Positions 33,578 through 43,082 of a stretch of DNA of 64,000 nucleotides are shown piece by piece (position 1 is the first letter of the stretch; every line of letters begins with the position of its first letter). The notes under the pieces are model-generated. The model searched no databases, had not been told where the DNA came from, and saw only the letters and a program-made list of their open reading frames with translations. The position numbers and the translations under genes are program-made. Source of the DNA: Cristatella mucedo (lineage: Eukaryota > Bryozoa > Phylactolaemata > Cristatellidae); contig WPIO01000120.1 in assembly GCA_009760855.2 (NCBI GenBank), positions 122,001 to 186,000 of the forward strand. The letters run 5' to 3'.

Positions 33578-34709
33578 CACGTGGTCCAGGCATAGGAATT
33601 TACCGATGCGAACTAGAAGTAGTTCGGTGTAGTGGGCAAGGTGTTCCTGCCTTTACGGCGAAAGCCGAGCTTTAGTTCTCCAGTCAGGGTCTAGGGTGCG
33701 GTTCGGGGTCCTCAGTCTTATTTGGGTCGTCCCCACAATAGACGTAGGTATTATTAAGTGCAGGGACGTATTCTCCCCCCCCCCTTTGCAAGAGTGCTTA
33801 TGCTGTTGAGAGCCTGCGAGGAGTGTGGATAAAACTGAGCTAGACGCGCAGCGACACTGTGTGCTTGCGAATCAAGCCCAGTAAAATCCCCTATTCGTGT
33901 CTCACTTTTCCATTCGCGCCGCGAAATTACCAACCCCTTAGAAACGATAAGTAGGTCAGCGCAAGAAATACTCGTTTCGCCGAGACACGAACCGAACCGT
34001 ATTCGGCAGTATGTTACGCTGCTCGGTAAGCGGTAGGTTACGTACTCCGCCGAGCCTACGGCGTTACAGGCTGATACAATAAAGAAAGCCATCAACACAT
34101 TGGCATGAACGGGGCTATATGTGTTCACGCACACTGGAAAATGGATAAGGCCATGACTAGGGACAGGCCAGGCCGCTAGATTGGAGAATCTAGGTCATCG
34201 GCATTTCAACTAGAGCAAGAGCTGACCGGCTGGTAGGAAACTAGAAACCAGCAGAGGCAAGCCCACGAGGTTACGCTGGGCTGAGCAGCCAGGTCAACAT
34301 AATAGCCACAGCGAAGAATGAGCCGACGCGGCTCCCAGTACCGCGAACCTCCCTCCACGTCCTGACCGCAGGGTTACGATGCAGGATGCAAGCAGCGCTA
34401 AGTAGGCCGCGCCCTAGTTAGGATGGCGGCGCCCTCGAAACACCCAGGATGTCGACGTTACGACGGAGCCCAGGCGCCACGCAGAGCTCACGCTAGCGCG
34501 CAACGCAGGTCGCGCCTAAAGCTCCCGACGTCAAATGTTTGTCGCCGCGGCCCTAGCCGGCGAGACCGTCAGCGTAGGGCCGGCGGCGGCCGGCGGCAGG
34601 GTCGGAGCGCGCGGCCGCCGCGAGCCCAACGCGGGGGCGCTCTCAGCGGCGACGCGCGGATACCGCTGCTGCTAGCGGCGCGGGCGAGCAGATATCTCAC
34701 CTGCGGCAT
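24111..34709 (-). CDS. Annexin, complete, 9 coding exons, 320 aa
   Basis: Exons (minus): 34,701-34,709; 30,202-30,277; 29,983-30,077; 26,791-26,904; 26,174-26,264; 25,262-25,410; 24,909-25,086; 24,338-24,450; 24,111-24,248. They join in phase to 963 nt, and the usual annexin length is about 320 aa. All four core repeats are present, with type II calcium sites: KGIGTDE (residues 26-32), KGAGTDE (98-104), KLGTDE (183-188), KGAGTDD (257-263). Each has a downstream acidic cap: KSELSG, GSETSG, SSETSG, EDDCSG. The N-terminal tail is very short, as in core-only invertebrate annexins. The product should bind acidic phospholipid membranes in a calcium-dependent way, in the cytosol. Subfamily not resolved. 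Confidence 0.95.
24338..24450 (-). CDS. Annexin coding exon 8
   Basis: Encodes KYVNDPAAYYAERLYKTMKG, then GTDDDTLVRLLVAHSE. Acceptor CAG, donor GTACTC. The usual Arg before (S)E is His-Ser here. Confidence 0.95.
24590..24800 (+). repeat. Possible tRNA-like SINE remnant in annexin intron 7
   Basis: GAGTTCGAATCAGGC (about 24,719-24,733) resembles a B box. The rest is not clearly related to families A or C. Confidence 0.25.
24909..25086 (-). CDS. Annexin coding exon 7
   Basis: Encodes repeat III: AGEGKLGTDESAFNRVL, FAEYHKLSGHDME, SSETSG, ending 1 nt into a Val codon. Donor GTACGT. Confidence 0.95.
25262..25410 (-). CDS. Annexin coding exon 6
   Basis: Encodes LGRDLEEDLGSETSGHFKR and the linker through ARKDAEDLYS. 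Acceptor CAG, donor GTGAGT. Confidence 0.95.
25595..25775 (+). mobile_element. SINE family C, old copy, in annexin intron 5
   Basis: B-box-like GGGTTCAAGCCCTG, then GATCCTATATTACCAGC and CATAGCCGCTAAAGTTCTTC match the body of the SINE at 11,930-12,100. Confidence 0.7.
25888..25952. repeat. (GA)n microsatellite in annexin intron 5
   Basis: Uninterrupted GA run of about 65 bp. Confidence 0.97.
26174..26264 (-). CDS. Annexin coding exon 5
   Basis: Starts GAGTDESALIEILLARS and ends in IKQAYKT plus 1 nt. The acceptor is AAG, not CAG. Donor GTACGT. Confidence 0.93.
26791..26904 (-). CDS. Annexin coding exon 4
   Basis: 38 codons: DLEAELKSELSGHFEQAVVA and the ALSLRKAMK entry into repeat II. Acceptor CAG, donor GTATGG. 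Confidence 0.95.
27040..27250 (+). mobile_element. LINE family 2 3' tail, in annexin intron 3
   Basis: CTACTCACTACCTCAACTGA, GTCTGTTGGCCACCGAATGC and GTTACAGACGGAGATACGTT, ending in ACATTACATTACAT. Matches 28,580-28,790. Confidence 0.8.
27251..28194. other. Annexin intron 3, no further feature seen
   Basis: A short C run lies at about 27,550. The small frame at 27,327 has no recognisable motif. Confidence 0.45.
28195..28795 (+). mobile_element. LINE family 2 C-terminal piece and tail
   Basis: Plus-strand frame (from about 28,420) reads LKTVGNKRFSSAGPRLWNLL, then an SPDSATIPSFSLF-type C-terminus. 'RxFSxAGPRLWNxLP' is a hallmark of CR1/L2-class ORF2 ends. The shared family 2 tail follows at 28,645-28,790. 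It interrupts annexin intron 3 in antisense. Confidence 0.82.
28917..29066 (+). mobile_element. SINE family A copy, in annexin intron 3
   Basis: Head CTGGTTTGGCCCAGTGGC, GCTCACCCCGACC, then GAATAGAGACTAAGTTCTC and GTGCTATACAAATAAATTTA. B box degraded to GAGAGCTCAAGCCC. Confidence 0.85.
29365..29435 (+). mobile_element. LINE family 1 3' tail
   Basis: AAAGTGCCTAGTATGAGATTG, then TTCTCTGAGGGTGCTATATCA, then (TTA)n. Confidence 0.7.
29628..29697 (+). mobile_element. LINE family 1 3' tail
   Basis: AAGCACCTAGAAAGAGATTG, then TTCTCTGAGGGTGATTTATCA, then (TTA)n. Confidence 0.75.
29983..30077 (-). CDS. Annexin coding exon 3
   Basis: Completes the GTDE motif and encodes TIIQVFAAHNNQQR and FKQMYGK of repeat I. 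Acceptor AAG, donor GTGCGC. Confidence 0.93.
30202..30277 (-). CDS. Annexin coding exon 2
   Basis: Encodes GTIKGAVNFNAE, then ALRNAMKGI, ending 1 nt into the Gly codon of GIGTDE. Acceptor CAG, donor GTAATC. Confidence 0.93.
30278..33130. other. Annexin intron 1, left part
   Basis: No exon-like peptide or named repeat was recognised. Short frames at 30,689, 31,556, 31,641, 32,191 and 32,782 look random. Confidence 0.5.
33131..34068 (+). mobile_element. Solo LTR (copy vi) in annexin intron 1
   Basis: Starts TGTAGCTCAGCGCCAGCC and ends ACGGCGTTACA. It holds the CACCGAATACGG block (33,494), the GATGCGAACTAGAAGTAG block, and TTATTTGGGTCGTCCCCAC. No PBS or gag follows, so it is a solo LTR. At about 938 bp it is shorter than copy ii, lacking the extra 120-bp units. 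It lies antisense to the annexin. No exact target-site duplication was seen. Confidence 0.85.
33537..33575. repeat. (GT)n microsatellite in LTR
   Basis: Pure GT run of about 39 bp at a position that holds only a short GTGTTTTG stretch in other LTR copies. Confidence 0.95.
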
Positions 34710-34780
34710 CTTTCTAGGTAGCTCAGCGAGTGAAGAAAGCAACGGAAGCAACGTCTATATGGCAGGTCGGCAGAGCCACT
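34385..34780 (-). promoter_or_regulatory. CpG-rich block, presumed annexin promoter / first-exon region
   Basis: The densest CpG and highest GC in the window lie at about 34,430-34,690, with runs such as GGCGGCGGCCGGCGGC. It spans the proposed first exon (34,701-34,709) and its donor. This fits a CpG-type promoter, with transcription starting just above 34,709 on the minus strand. No TATA box was seen. Confidence 0.55.
34701..34709 (-). CDS. Annexin coding exon 1 (proposed 9-nt micro-exon, M-P-Q)
   Basis: ATG CCG CAG is followed by a consensus donor GTGAGA. It sits at the edge of a CpG-rich block and joins in phase 0 to exon 2 (GTIKGAVNF...). Annexins often begin with a very short first coding segment before a GT(I/V)K-like start. 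The intron would be 4.4 kb. Proposed from splice site, phase and context only. Confidence 0.62.
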
Positions 34781-35530
34781 GATGGGGGTGGCGACGAGGC
34801 GACTGCATCTATAGTGGCTCACTCGCAGCCAATAGAAAACGCGCTTTTGGGAAATGGGCTGATTAACTCACCTAGGGGGGCTGGCTTCGGGGGTTACTCG
34901 CGTCTTCCAGGCGGCTCGGTCCGACCGATTACGCACCCGGATGGCCAATACCAGTTCTAACATGTTTTAGCAGGATTTTCAGAGGATGAAACTTTGTCTG
35001 TCAGTAAATCACGGTTAATGCTTCTCTTGCAATGAGTTGTAAAGCGCCCGGATAGAGATTTGATTTCTTTTGGCAGTATACCAAAGAATCGATAATATGT
35101 AGAAAGTTAGTCGTGGCTGAGAAGCACTGGCGAAGCCAAAGGGCGTTTTCTCCCTGACAGTGAGCAGGGCAGCGACCTGGGCCGCCCCCTTTTCCTAAGC
35201 CCCGACCGTCAACAACAACAAAATCAAATATTAATTGCACTCAACGAGCAATTGCCGAGTTCATGACAAATAAGCACTTACTATTTTGCGGTATAATTTT
35301 TTATTACTGACGGGACTATCCCCGCCTGCCAAAAAATTTCGTGCGTGCTTTCCCCCCACACAATTTGTTTGCGAGTCTCGTCCCCTAGATGAATATCCTG
35401 GCTTCACCGCTGCTATGCAGCCTAATAAACGGACTGCTCGACGTGCTGCAGAAGAGCTTCGCTGTTCTCGTGTGAGACGTATGACCGTCGGTAACTCCGA
35501 AGGCCACAAAGACAAAGGAGGTGTTACACG
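34781..35530. other. No gene recognised
   Basis: A SINE family A-like tail fragment may lie at 35,036-35,100 (AAAGCGCCCGGATAGAGATT). Otherwise nothing identified. Confidence 0.4.
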
Positions 35531-36370
35531 GGAGGTTTTTGTATAGCACAATTCAAGCTTAATCGGCTTTCGCTACGCATTAAGTAGCCAACAGATTTAA
35601 TCTCACACAACAAAGTGAAAGTGAGCAGCATTGCTGAGTCAGGAGAGCAGTTGAGGTAGTGAGTAGCATAGAAGTAGCAGTTCAGGACTGCTGGACAGAA
35701 TGTGCCACAGTCTTCAATAGGATAGTAAATGTCATCCACAATCTAGGACCTGCAAACAAAGCTTCTGTCGCCAACGGTATTTAACTGTCGGACGGAACGG
35801 CTAACTTATTGTCCATGGAGAACCTGAGTACACAAGGAAACTGAAACTGGTGCAGTAGTTTAGCTTGGTATGAAGGAGCAAAGCCGCGGTGAGCCTTATA
35901 GGTCAGCGTAAGAACTTCACTCTGTATCCGTTGATCAACTGGAACCTATCAAAGCTCCTTTAGCAAAAGTGATACGTGATCAAATCTCAAAAGATTTTTT
36001 AAGTAGCCTTGCAGCCATATTTTACAGCAGCTGCAGTGGCCTAGTCGTTTTTTTTTCGTGGCCCGGTCAAAATGGAATTGAAATATCTATCCGAGACAGA
36101 GCCGCGGAGCAAGTTAAATTTTTTGCTAGCCATCGTGGTAGACAGTCCCAAATCTTAGATAGGGATCGAACGTGATGGCTAGCTGCTGAGGCACTTTTCT
36201 TCATGAAACTGTCTTAATTTAGGTAGTTGTCAAAGACGGCACCTAAATTTGGAGCACTCGGTGATGAGTGCACAGCAGCACGACGTATTAGAAGAGCTAA
36301 GTCCACTAGTCCAGCGACGCGCGTAGGGTGTCTTGTGAATAGCAGTTCCGAGTTAACGTCGTTAGGTTTG
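35531..36370 (-). mobile_element. LINE family 2 C-terminal piece, degraded
   Basis: Minus-strand broken frames include LQGYLKNLL, a VPVDQRIQSEVLTLTYKA-like stretch (about 35,900-35,960), FAPSYQAKLLHQF, and a GPRLW stretch near 35,750. This is the 'LHWLPV..RI..K.L.L.YKAL.G.AP.YL..L' region of CR1/L2 ORF2. The family 2 tail (GTTGGCTAC / GCCGATTAAG) is at 35,540-35,610. Confidence 0.72.
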
Positions 36371-36394
36371 AGGTAATTTGCCGATATCCAAGGT

Positions 36395-36482
36395 TAATAA
36401 TAATAATGCACTTAATAAATCGCCCTCTGAGAATTCAATCTCTTTCTAGGCACTTTACATTTGCTGCAAAGGTTAAAAGTCT
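36395..36482 (-). mobile_element. LINE family 1-type 3' tail
   Basis: Minus-strand GCAGCAAATGTAAAGTGCC, then TAGAAAGAGATTGAATTC, then TTATTAAG. Confidence 0.75.
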
Positions 36483-37080
36483 GCAAGGCAACCAATCAGC
36501 TTATCAGTCACTACAGCGAATTTGGACTATTGAAACGACAAATCCAGCTAAATATTGTCTGCTCAAAAGTGATGGAATATTCTATGGGCCTGAATAATTT
36601 TCTTTGAGGTTGAGTATACATAGAGAAAAGCAAGGGACTGAGGTCGGATCCTCGTGGGACTCTAAAGGTGACTCGCTGGCTGGATGAGATTTAACTGCCT
36701 CAGGAGATGGATTGATCGCAATTAGGGAGTAAGATTTAAATGCCTCGTCTTCCAGCGATAGCTGGTATGAATCATTCAAGTATGAAATCGTGACCAATAG
36801 TCTCAAACGCAGTTGATAGGTCGAGCAGCGCAATGGCAGTATAATTCCCGTCAACGTTGATGCCATTGGTTAGAGAGAGGAGTATTTTCAGTCGAGTGGC
36901 GTCGTTTGAATCCAGACTTAATATTTTCTGACAATTAAAATTTTCAATGTGTGATACAAACTGCCCAGGGAAAATCTTTTCCACGATTTTTAACAAAAAA
37001 GGAAGAAGAGAAACTGGGTGATAATGTGCTTCGACATCTTAAAAGCTCCGCTATCAAGCAAAGTAATTAATATCCAGGTC
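36483..37080 (-). pseudogene. LINE reverse transcriptase fragment
   Basis: Minus-strand frame (from about 37,040) reads HYHPVSLLPFLLKIVEKI, then GINVDGNYTAIALLDLSTAF and ETIGHDFIL. After frameshifts comes RVPRGSDLSPLLFSMYT (about 36,630-36,680). These are RT blocks 0-2 and the 'GVPQGSVLGPLLFSLYI' block. The YADD box is missing because the sequence jumps to a LINE tail at 36,480. Dead copy. Confidence 0.8.
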
Positions 37081-38221
37081 ATGACTGAACTCAGTTTGTA
37101 TGCAAGTAAAGACCGCAAATGGGAAGGTATATGGCCTTCAAGAAGCAAGCTCATTTTACTAAACTGTATTAAGGTAGCAGCATCGCAAACTAATACCTAG
37201 GAAAATTTCTTAATTTACATCACATGATGCAATTTGATAACTACTTTAGTCATAAAGAGCTTTATGGAAGCACGAATATGTGCAATTTATTCAAAGAAGA
37301 AAGTAGAAAACTTGGCAGCCGAGTCAATAATATCTAGGAAGTGAGACCTCTCATAATTGGCCAGAAAATTGTTTTTTTTTATGTCTTAAAAATTGGTTTT
37401 GGATCTGGTTGGCAGGAACACAGGCTCGGAGTTAAAAAATTCTGGCTTTACTTATCTTTCACGTGTAGGCTCGGAGCACACCTTTAACATGGCTAGATCG
37501 TCCTCACACCCAAACTTCTTAAAGCGGCGTTCAAGCCATCGCTTAACATGGAGCGTCTTTTAAGGTTTTCGGATGAGTTAAAATAATCTCTTTGGCACTG
37601 TAGAAGGACGCAATGTACGGGAGCATGCTCGTCAAGGACACACCTTATAGTCACGCTTATGTGCTAACTTGGTCTTGTTTCTGTTGGTGAACAGACAATG
37701 CCAGCAATGCTAAAATTGAAAACAAACTTCTCATGACAAGCATATCCTTTTATCAAAGATCTGATAATTATAAAGCATACCAGCTATTAAGGAATAAATC
37801 CGTCATTTCTAAATGATGAATACTTTGATAAATAGCTATGTTTTCCATTGAAGGTATCGCACACTCCGTCGGCTGTCTGTTTCCCTCCCATTTGAAAAAT
37901 GTATCCGTGTCACAGCCACTTTAACCGAAGAATATCGGTAGACTCGGAGCTCTAGGTTTAGCCAGATAAATAACTGACACTCGCAAAAGTAGGTTTGTCT
38001 GAAGTGAAGATCTGTTAGTAGGAAATTCCATGGCGATCTTTTGTAGACCGATAACACTTACCTATAGAATACAGGCAAATCTAGCACAGCTCCTCTGGTT
38101 TTCTCATTTGCTTGGGTTGCCCATCTACTTGGTCCAAACATAATCGCTCCAACCGGAGAGGGTTTTTATTGGATGGCCAAACAGCCAGGTTCAAGTCCAA
38201 TGGAACAAGTCCCTTGTGCTT
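37081..38221. other. No gene recognised
   Basis: AT-rich. The stretch next to 37,081 may be the upstream part of the same LINE. The short minus frame at 37,836 has no motif. Confidence 0.45.
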
Positions 38222-38376
38222 GCTGATTTGGTCCAGCGGTTAAGGTGCTCGCCCTGACTAAGGTCTGGCTGAGGTCGTGGGCTTGAGCCCCAAGGCATAT
38301 GTGAAGCGCCTGAATAGAGATTAGGTTCTCTTAGGGCGTTGTACAAATGAATTACATTTGTTTATTTATTTAATAT
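38222..38376 (+). mobile_element. SINE family A copy
   Basis: GATTTGGTCCAGCGGTTAAG, GTCGTGGGCTTGAGCCCCAAG, GAATAGAGATTAGGTTCTC, GGGCGTTGTACAAATGAATT. Confidence 0.87.
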
Positions 38377-38859
38377 TGGAACTTTGATTATGATCGATTT
38401 TATCAATTTCTCCACTGTACTAAGACACTTCTGAGCTTGAATGGACATATTGCACATTGGCCATCAAACAAGTGGCAAGATTTCAGAGAGATACGAGCAG
38501 AAAATTTGAGTCACGGTAAAAAAGTCTGTGGGGATTATTGGTCATTTGCAAAGGCATGCAAATTAGGATTTAAAAATAATTTCTGTTCAGGGAAAAATTG
38601 GTTTACCACTAGCTTGCTAGGCTGAGCACTAACAGCCCGGCGAATGTAAAACGGGAAGCTGCTGCTCAACTTCTTTATCGTGGCGATTCCCTAGCTCTGC
38701 TGATTGCAGGATAGTATTTTTGGAGTTAAAGATGACTTTCAGGGACAGAAAATACAGCTCATTTATCAGAAAAATAAGTGCCTGCAATGTGGAAGTCACG
38801 CGACATTGTTTTTACTTGTGCAACGTATCGTCTGCGAAATAGGTAAACGATTTGATGTT

Positions 38860-39130
38860 TTTGGAGGTTCTTCTATTAAATACAAACTAGTTACACATGC
38901 CTCCCCAGGTTCTGGTAAGTTCTTCTATTAAATTAGTTACACATGCCATCCCAGGTTTTGGTAATTAACAGATGACCGCCACATGGTGAATATAATTATT
39001 TCGTTAGAAGTGTATACACTAGAAATAGTACATCAAGCTCAAAGATATTAATTTTTGTGAATGAAATTTAAAAGGAGTGGTAATTTTCGGCGAACTTTTT
39101 AAATAAAAGCTACTTTGCCCGAAATGAACG
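38860..39130 (+). repeat. Repeat E, copy 1, with internal tandem unit of about 50 bp
   Basis: A TTCTTCTATTAAAT / ACTAGTTACACATGCC / CCCAGGTT(C/T)TGGTAA unit occurs twice in tandem (38,871-38,964). The block then continues AGATGACCGCCACATGGT, like 62,035-62,240. Confidence 0.6.
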
Positions 39131-39237
39131 CACACACCATCACTTGAAACTGTGTAAAACATTAAATTTTCAATGTAATGACACGCCTTTCGAGGTCAGC
39201 GGTCTGACTGGTAGTTACAATAATCAAAACGCCTACT

Positions 39238-39392
39238 TTGGTTTGGCCTTGTGGTGAAGTTACTCGGCCCTACCAAAGTCTGGCCGAGGTCGTGGGCTCG
39301 AGCCCAGTGGTGCATGTGAAGCACCTGAATAGAGATTAAGTTCACTTATGGTGCTTTACAAATGAATTATAATTATAACAATTATAACTAAA
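39238..39392 (+). mobile_element. SINE family A copy
   Basis: TTGGTTTGGCCTTGTGGTG, GTCGTGGGCTCGAGCCCAG, GAATAGAGATTAAGTTCAC, GTGCTTTACAAATGAATTAT. Confidence 0.85.
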
Positions 39393-41999
39393 GCCGATCA
39401 CACCAAGCCAAGCCACGGCCCTGTGCGTCATAGCCCATCTTAAGCAAACGGCTATCAAAATATCATACCTCAGTTGTTAGTTGACCGATTAACTTAAAAT
39501 TTGGGATATGTAATTGTTTGTGTTTGCACATCCTTCCAGTCGTCTCTCGTGCACATTGAACCTTAGTAGACATACGGATTTCTATCAAGAACTGGCTGTG
39601 TTTGTAATGCTAAGCAGTTATCATCATTTTACTCACATGTCCTGAAAATTTCCCAAGCAGGTCAATAGTGATTCAACCAAGGTGAATTTTTAAAGTACAC
39701 ACTCCCTCCCATACACGTCGTTCAAAGTTTCCTGAAGAAAAACCGAGTAGCACATGGTTCTTTGTCATCACTTGCATGCGTTAATAACTCCAGTTGTCTT
39801 CTCGGAGCGTTTTCCCAGCAGTGGTACTGTGTGCCTTATAGATTCTATAGCTTGGCTAAGCCCCATCGGTCGATAAAGTTTGAAATATAAGTTGGTCTCT
39901 CATGCCATCACATTCTGAATTACTTATATTCGCGTCGCGGATCAGTACATAAAGCTACTAGCGTCCCGAATGTCCTTGAATTTTGATTAGATGACTTCCA
40001 CAAGTAGAAATGTCAAAACCATGTTTACACTTCTTTTTAAAATTTCAGAATGGGACGACAAGAGTCCTGAATCTTCAAAGGGCTTTAACATATGTGTATT
40101 TGGTATCTATTGGTATTTAATCTGTTGATTTGGTGATAACAGTCATGTTTGCTGAGGTTCAATTGACAACGTGACCTCGGCTATGACAGGTTTTCAGAAG
40201 GTCAACATGACAACTATGTTTACATCGAGCAGTAGCTTATGTTACCCTTGTTATTTGTGCCAATTTACATGCCGATTGTGCCATTAGTTTGTGAGAAATA
40301 CTAAATGTGCTGTCAAAGGGGGAACACCTCTCACCACCTCGGCCATACCCTTTCGCAGAATTTGGGCAGCTCGTGCCATAGCTGCAGATTTGTTAATGAA
40401 GTTAATTCTATTTGAAAGAACCGCCGAGCTGGTTGTAAGAGCATTAAAACAAAGTTCTTCCAGTAAGTTCCTTAACATCAGTAAAGTAGACCAGATGATA
40501 CTGCATCAGCAGCATTGTGTGCAATATCTTAGTGCAGGCCCATATTAAGCATTTTATCCTTACACATTAAAGCCAATTCTTATAAAAGCCAATTGCTATG
40601 GTGTTATAGCGCGCGCCTTCATTAATCCTTTTGATTTTTGCTGGAAATTTAAAACACTCCTTAGTGTTAGTCTTGCAAATAAAGAGTACCCTATTTTTCA
40701 CAAGAAGAGATGAGGTGGAAGATGCACCTCAAGTAAGCAAGGACCAGAACAAATCTGTCGTATTCAAGTTACTAGTTCGCTGGAAAGCCCAGACGGCACA
40801 TAGCGGTCATTAAGTCAGGATGTGCAACGAGGCCCATATAGGTACCGAAGGAATTTTGTGGTCTGCTCAAAAACCAGTTCTTTCCGAAGAGAACCTTTTT
40901 TTTGACAAACGCTAAACAAGAGAGGCTTAGCAGAGCTACAAAATAGAGAGTATCTTTACAGCATACCCGTCACAATTGCTGTGCCAAGACTTGGTTGTCA
41001 AAGTTCCAATGAGTGATTGAAGCCAGCCGTGGGTGCTAAGTTGACAGCACGAGCACACTACTATGAGACTATTCACAGCTGGCTCGCCTCTCAGCCCAAT
41101 TCGGAGCATGACCGATATCAGCAGCACTTCATAACTTCCAAGAAACTCATAGTGAAAGACCCCAAAATTAGCTTTGCTCCGTCTCAGTTGCATTTTCCTT
41201 TTAGCTCGAGCTTTGTTGCCCATAAGAGTAGCAAAATTGGTGCTGCTGCTGAGGGTGTCGTATTCTCTTTCACTGTCTAGCCTCGTGTTATGTGCATTGT
41301 TGACAAGACAATAGTGTCTATCAGCATTTGCATCTGCTTTGTGCCAGCAGCATAGACTCTGGATACAGCGCTCAAGGAATGAAGGGGCGGAGACTCCTGA
41401 CCTCGTGGAGTTTGTCGGCTCAGCCGAACTCTGAATGATGGAGGCGGGTCAAAACGTTATTCGTCATTAGTCTGTCGCCTTGCCTTTTCGTGCCCAGTCG
41501 CTTGGTGTCGAGAGCTGTTTCTTTCGCATAGTTTTGAAGCCAGATCAGCTCTTATTAGGCGCAGGACTCTTCTTCTTGATCGAAAGGCTGATATTTATAT
41601 GAAGTTAATTAAACGGATTTTAAGGATATCGCCATTATATTAGCTATCGTCTTTATAAAGATGTCAATGCGTAGCTTTTGACTACCGAGTTAAGCAATAT
41701 TCACACCAGCAGCCAGCGTAATAAGACATAAATGTCCACGTAGTAGTTGTAAGCATTCGGGAAGTGGCTCTGGCGAGGATTACTCCCCTCTAGGGATGCT
41801 TATGGAACAGTGGGAGAGAATCCTAATCCTTGACCTAGATGCGTAAATGTTGCTCAAGTTTTAGCATATAGTCACTGTAGTTGAAGTGCAGCAACGCACA
41901 CGAGATGGCACGCATACGCCCCAGCTCGGACTTCAAGAGACGAGAAGCTGCCGACGTGCACAGGCAGCACGTCAGCCTACGGCTGCTCTATCCTGCGTA
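39393..41999. other. No gene recognised
   Basis: AT-rich, unannotated. Frames at 40,291 (plus), 40,284 (minus), 40,936 (minus) and 41,017 (plus) are the longest, and none shows a motif I recognise. Confidence 0.5.
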
Positions 42000-42949
42000 C
42001 ACGTTGTGGCCTTGTTCGACAAATTACTGAAATCCAGCGAAATCCACTGCTATTCACTCTAATTAAGCAAAAGAATAAACCAGAAATCAGCGTTGCTGAG
42101 CTCAAATTTTGGGCGGATATTGTAGTACGCCTTTTATTTGATCTATCCACCAAATTTCACATCGTTGCGATCGCACACACTTATGCAAATGAACTTTAAC
42201 CCTGGAGGCCTGTACCTCAATCTACCTTAATCTACATCAATCCACGTTAATTCGCTTCAAATCCACCACCAACCAACTTCGCCAAGCTCCAAAAACTTTG
42301 AATATCAAGCTACGCTACATGTAACGTGTATCCAGATACTTCCTCGCGATTCCGTTCACGATTTATTACGATGGCTACTGAAATAGGATTGCAGCGGCCA
42401 CGGCCAATACCACAAACCCCGCGATTCGTTGCATTCCACTTCGAAACGACAGAAATCTTGTTCGAAAACCTCTTTTTTGATTGCATATGACTGTACATTC
42501 TGCGGAAATGGCACTCGTACAGTTTTGATTGCATTGGTGCGTCCGTTGTCAGGCAATACCCTGAAATCGAGTGCCGTAACACTGGTCGATAAGGCAAGTC
42601 ACTCAAATCCACCGCATCCACTGCGAAACGACTAGAAATAAACTGCACTGAGCTCCAGTTTTATTGCACATTAAAGCGCGAAGTGTTTTGTGCACACCAA
42701 CCCAGAGTAAAAAAAATTGTGCATCCGCACACTCTGGCAACGCACGGCAATCTCTTGAAATAACCTGGGAAAACACCCCAATGCTACTGCAAGTCTCTTA
42801 CAATAACCGACGTGAAACGTGAAATTGACGTTTCGCATAGGAAGGCTCAATACAAAGTGCACTCACACAATTTCGCTCTATTGTGCACAAGTGTTTCCAT
42901 GCAATGCACTGCAATCAACTGTAACGGCCTGGTCCTGTACCCCAATGTA

Positions 42950-43082
42950 TAATGTATAATTCATTTTTATAGCGCCCAAGAGAACTTAATCTCTATTCAA
43001 GCGCTTCCCATATGCTTCAGGGCTCGAGCCCACGACCTTAGCCAGACCTTGATCGGGGTGAGCACCTTAACCGCTAAACCAA
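42950..43082 (-). mobile_element. SINE family A inserted in left arm
   Basis: Minus-strand SINE: TTTAGCGGTTAAGGTGCTC, GTCGTGGGCTCGAGCCCTG, GAATAGAGATTAAGTTCTC, GGCGCTATAAAAATGAATT. The mirrored place in the right arm (about 51,660-51,690) lacks it. Confidence 0.88.
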
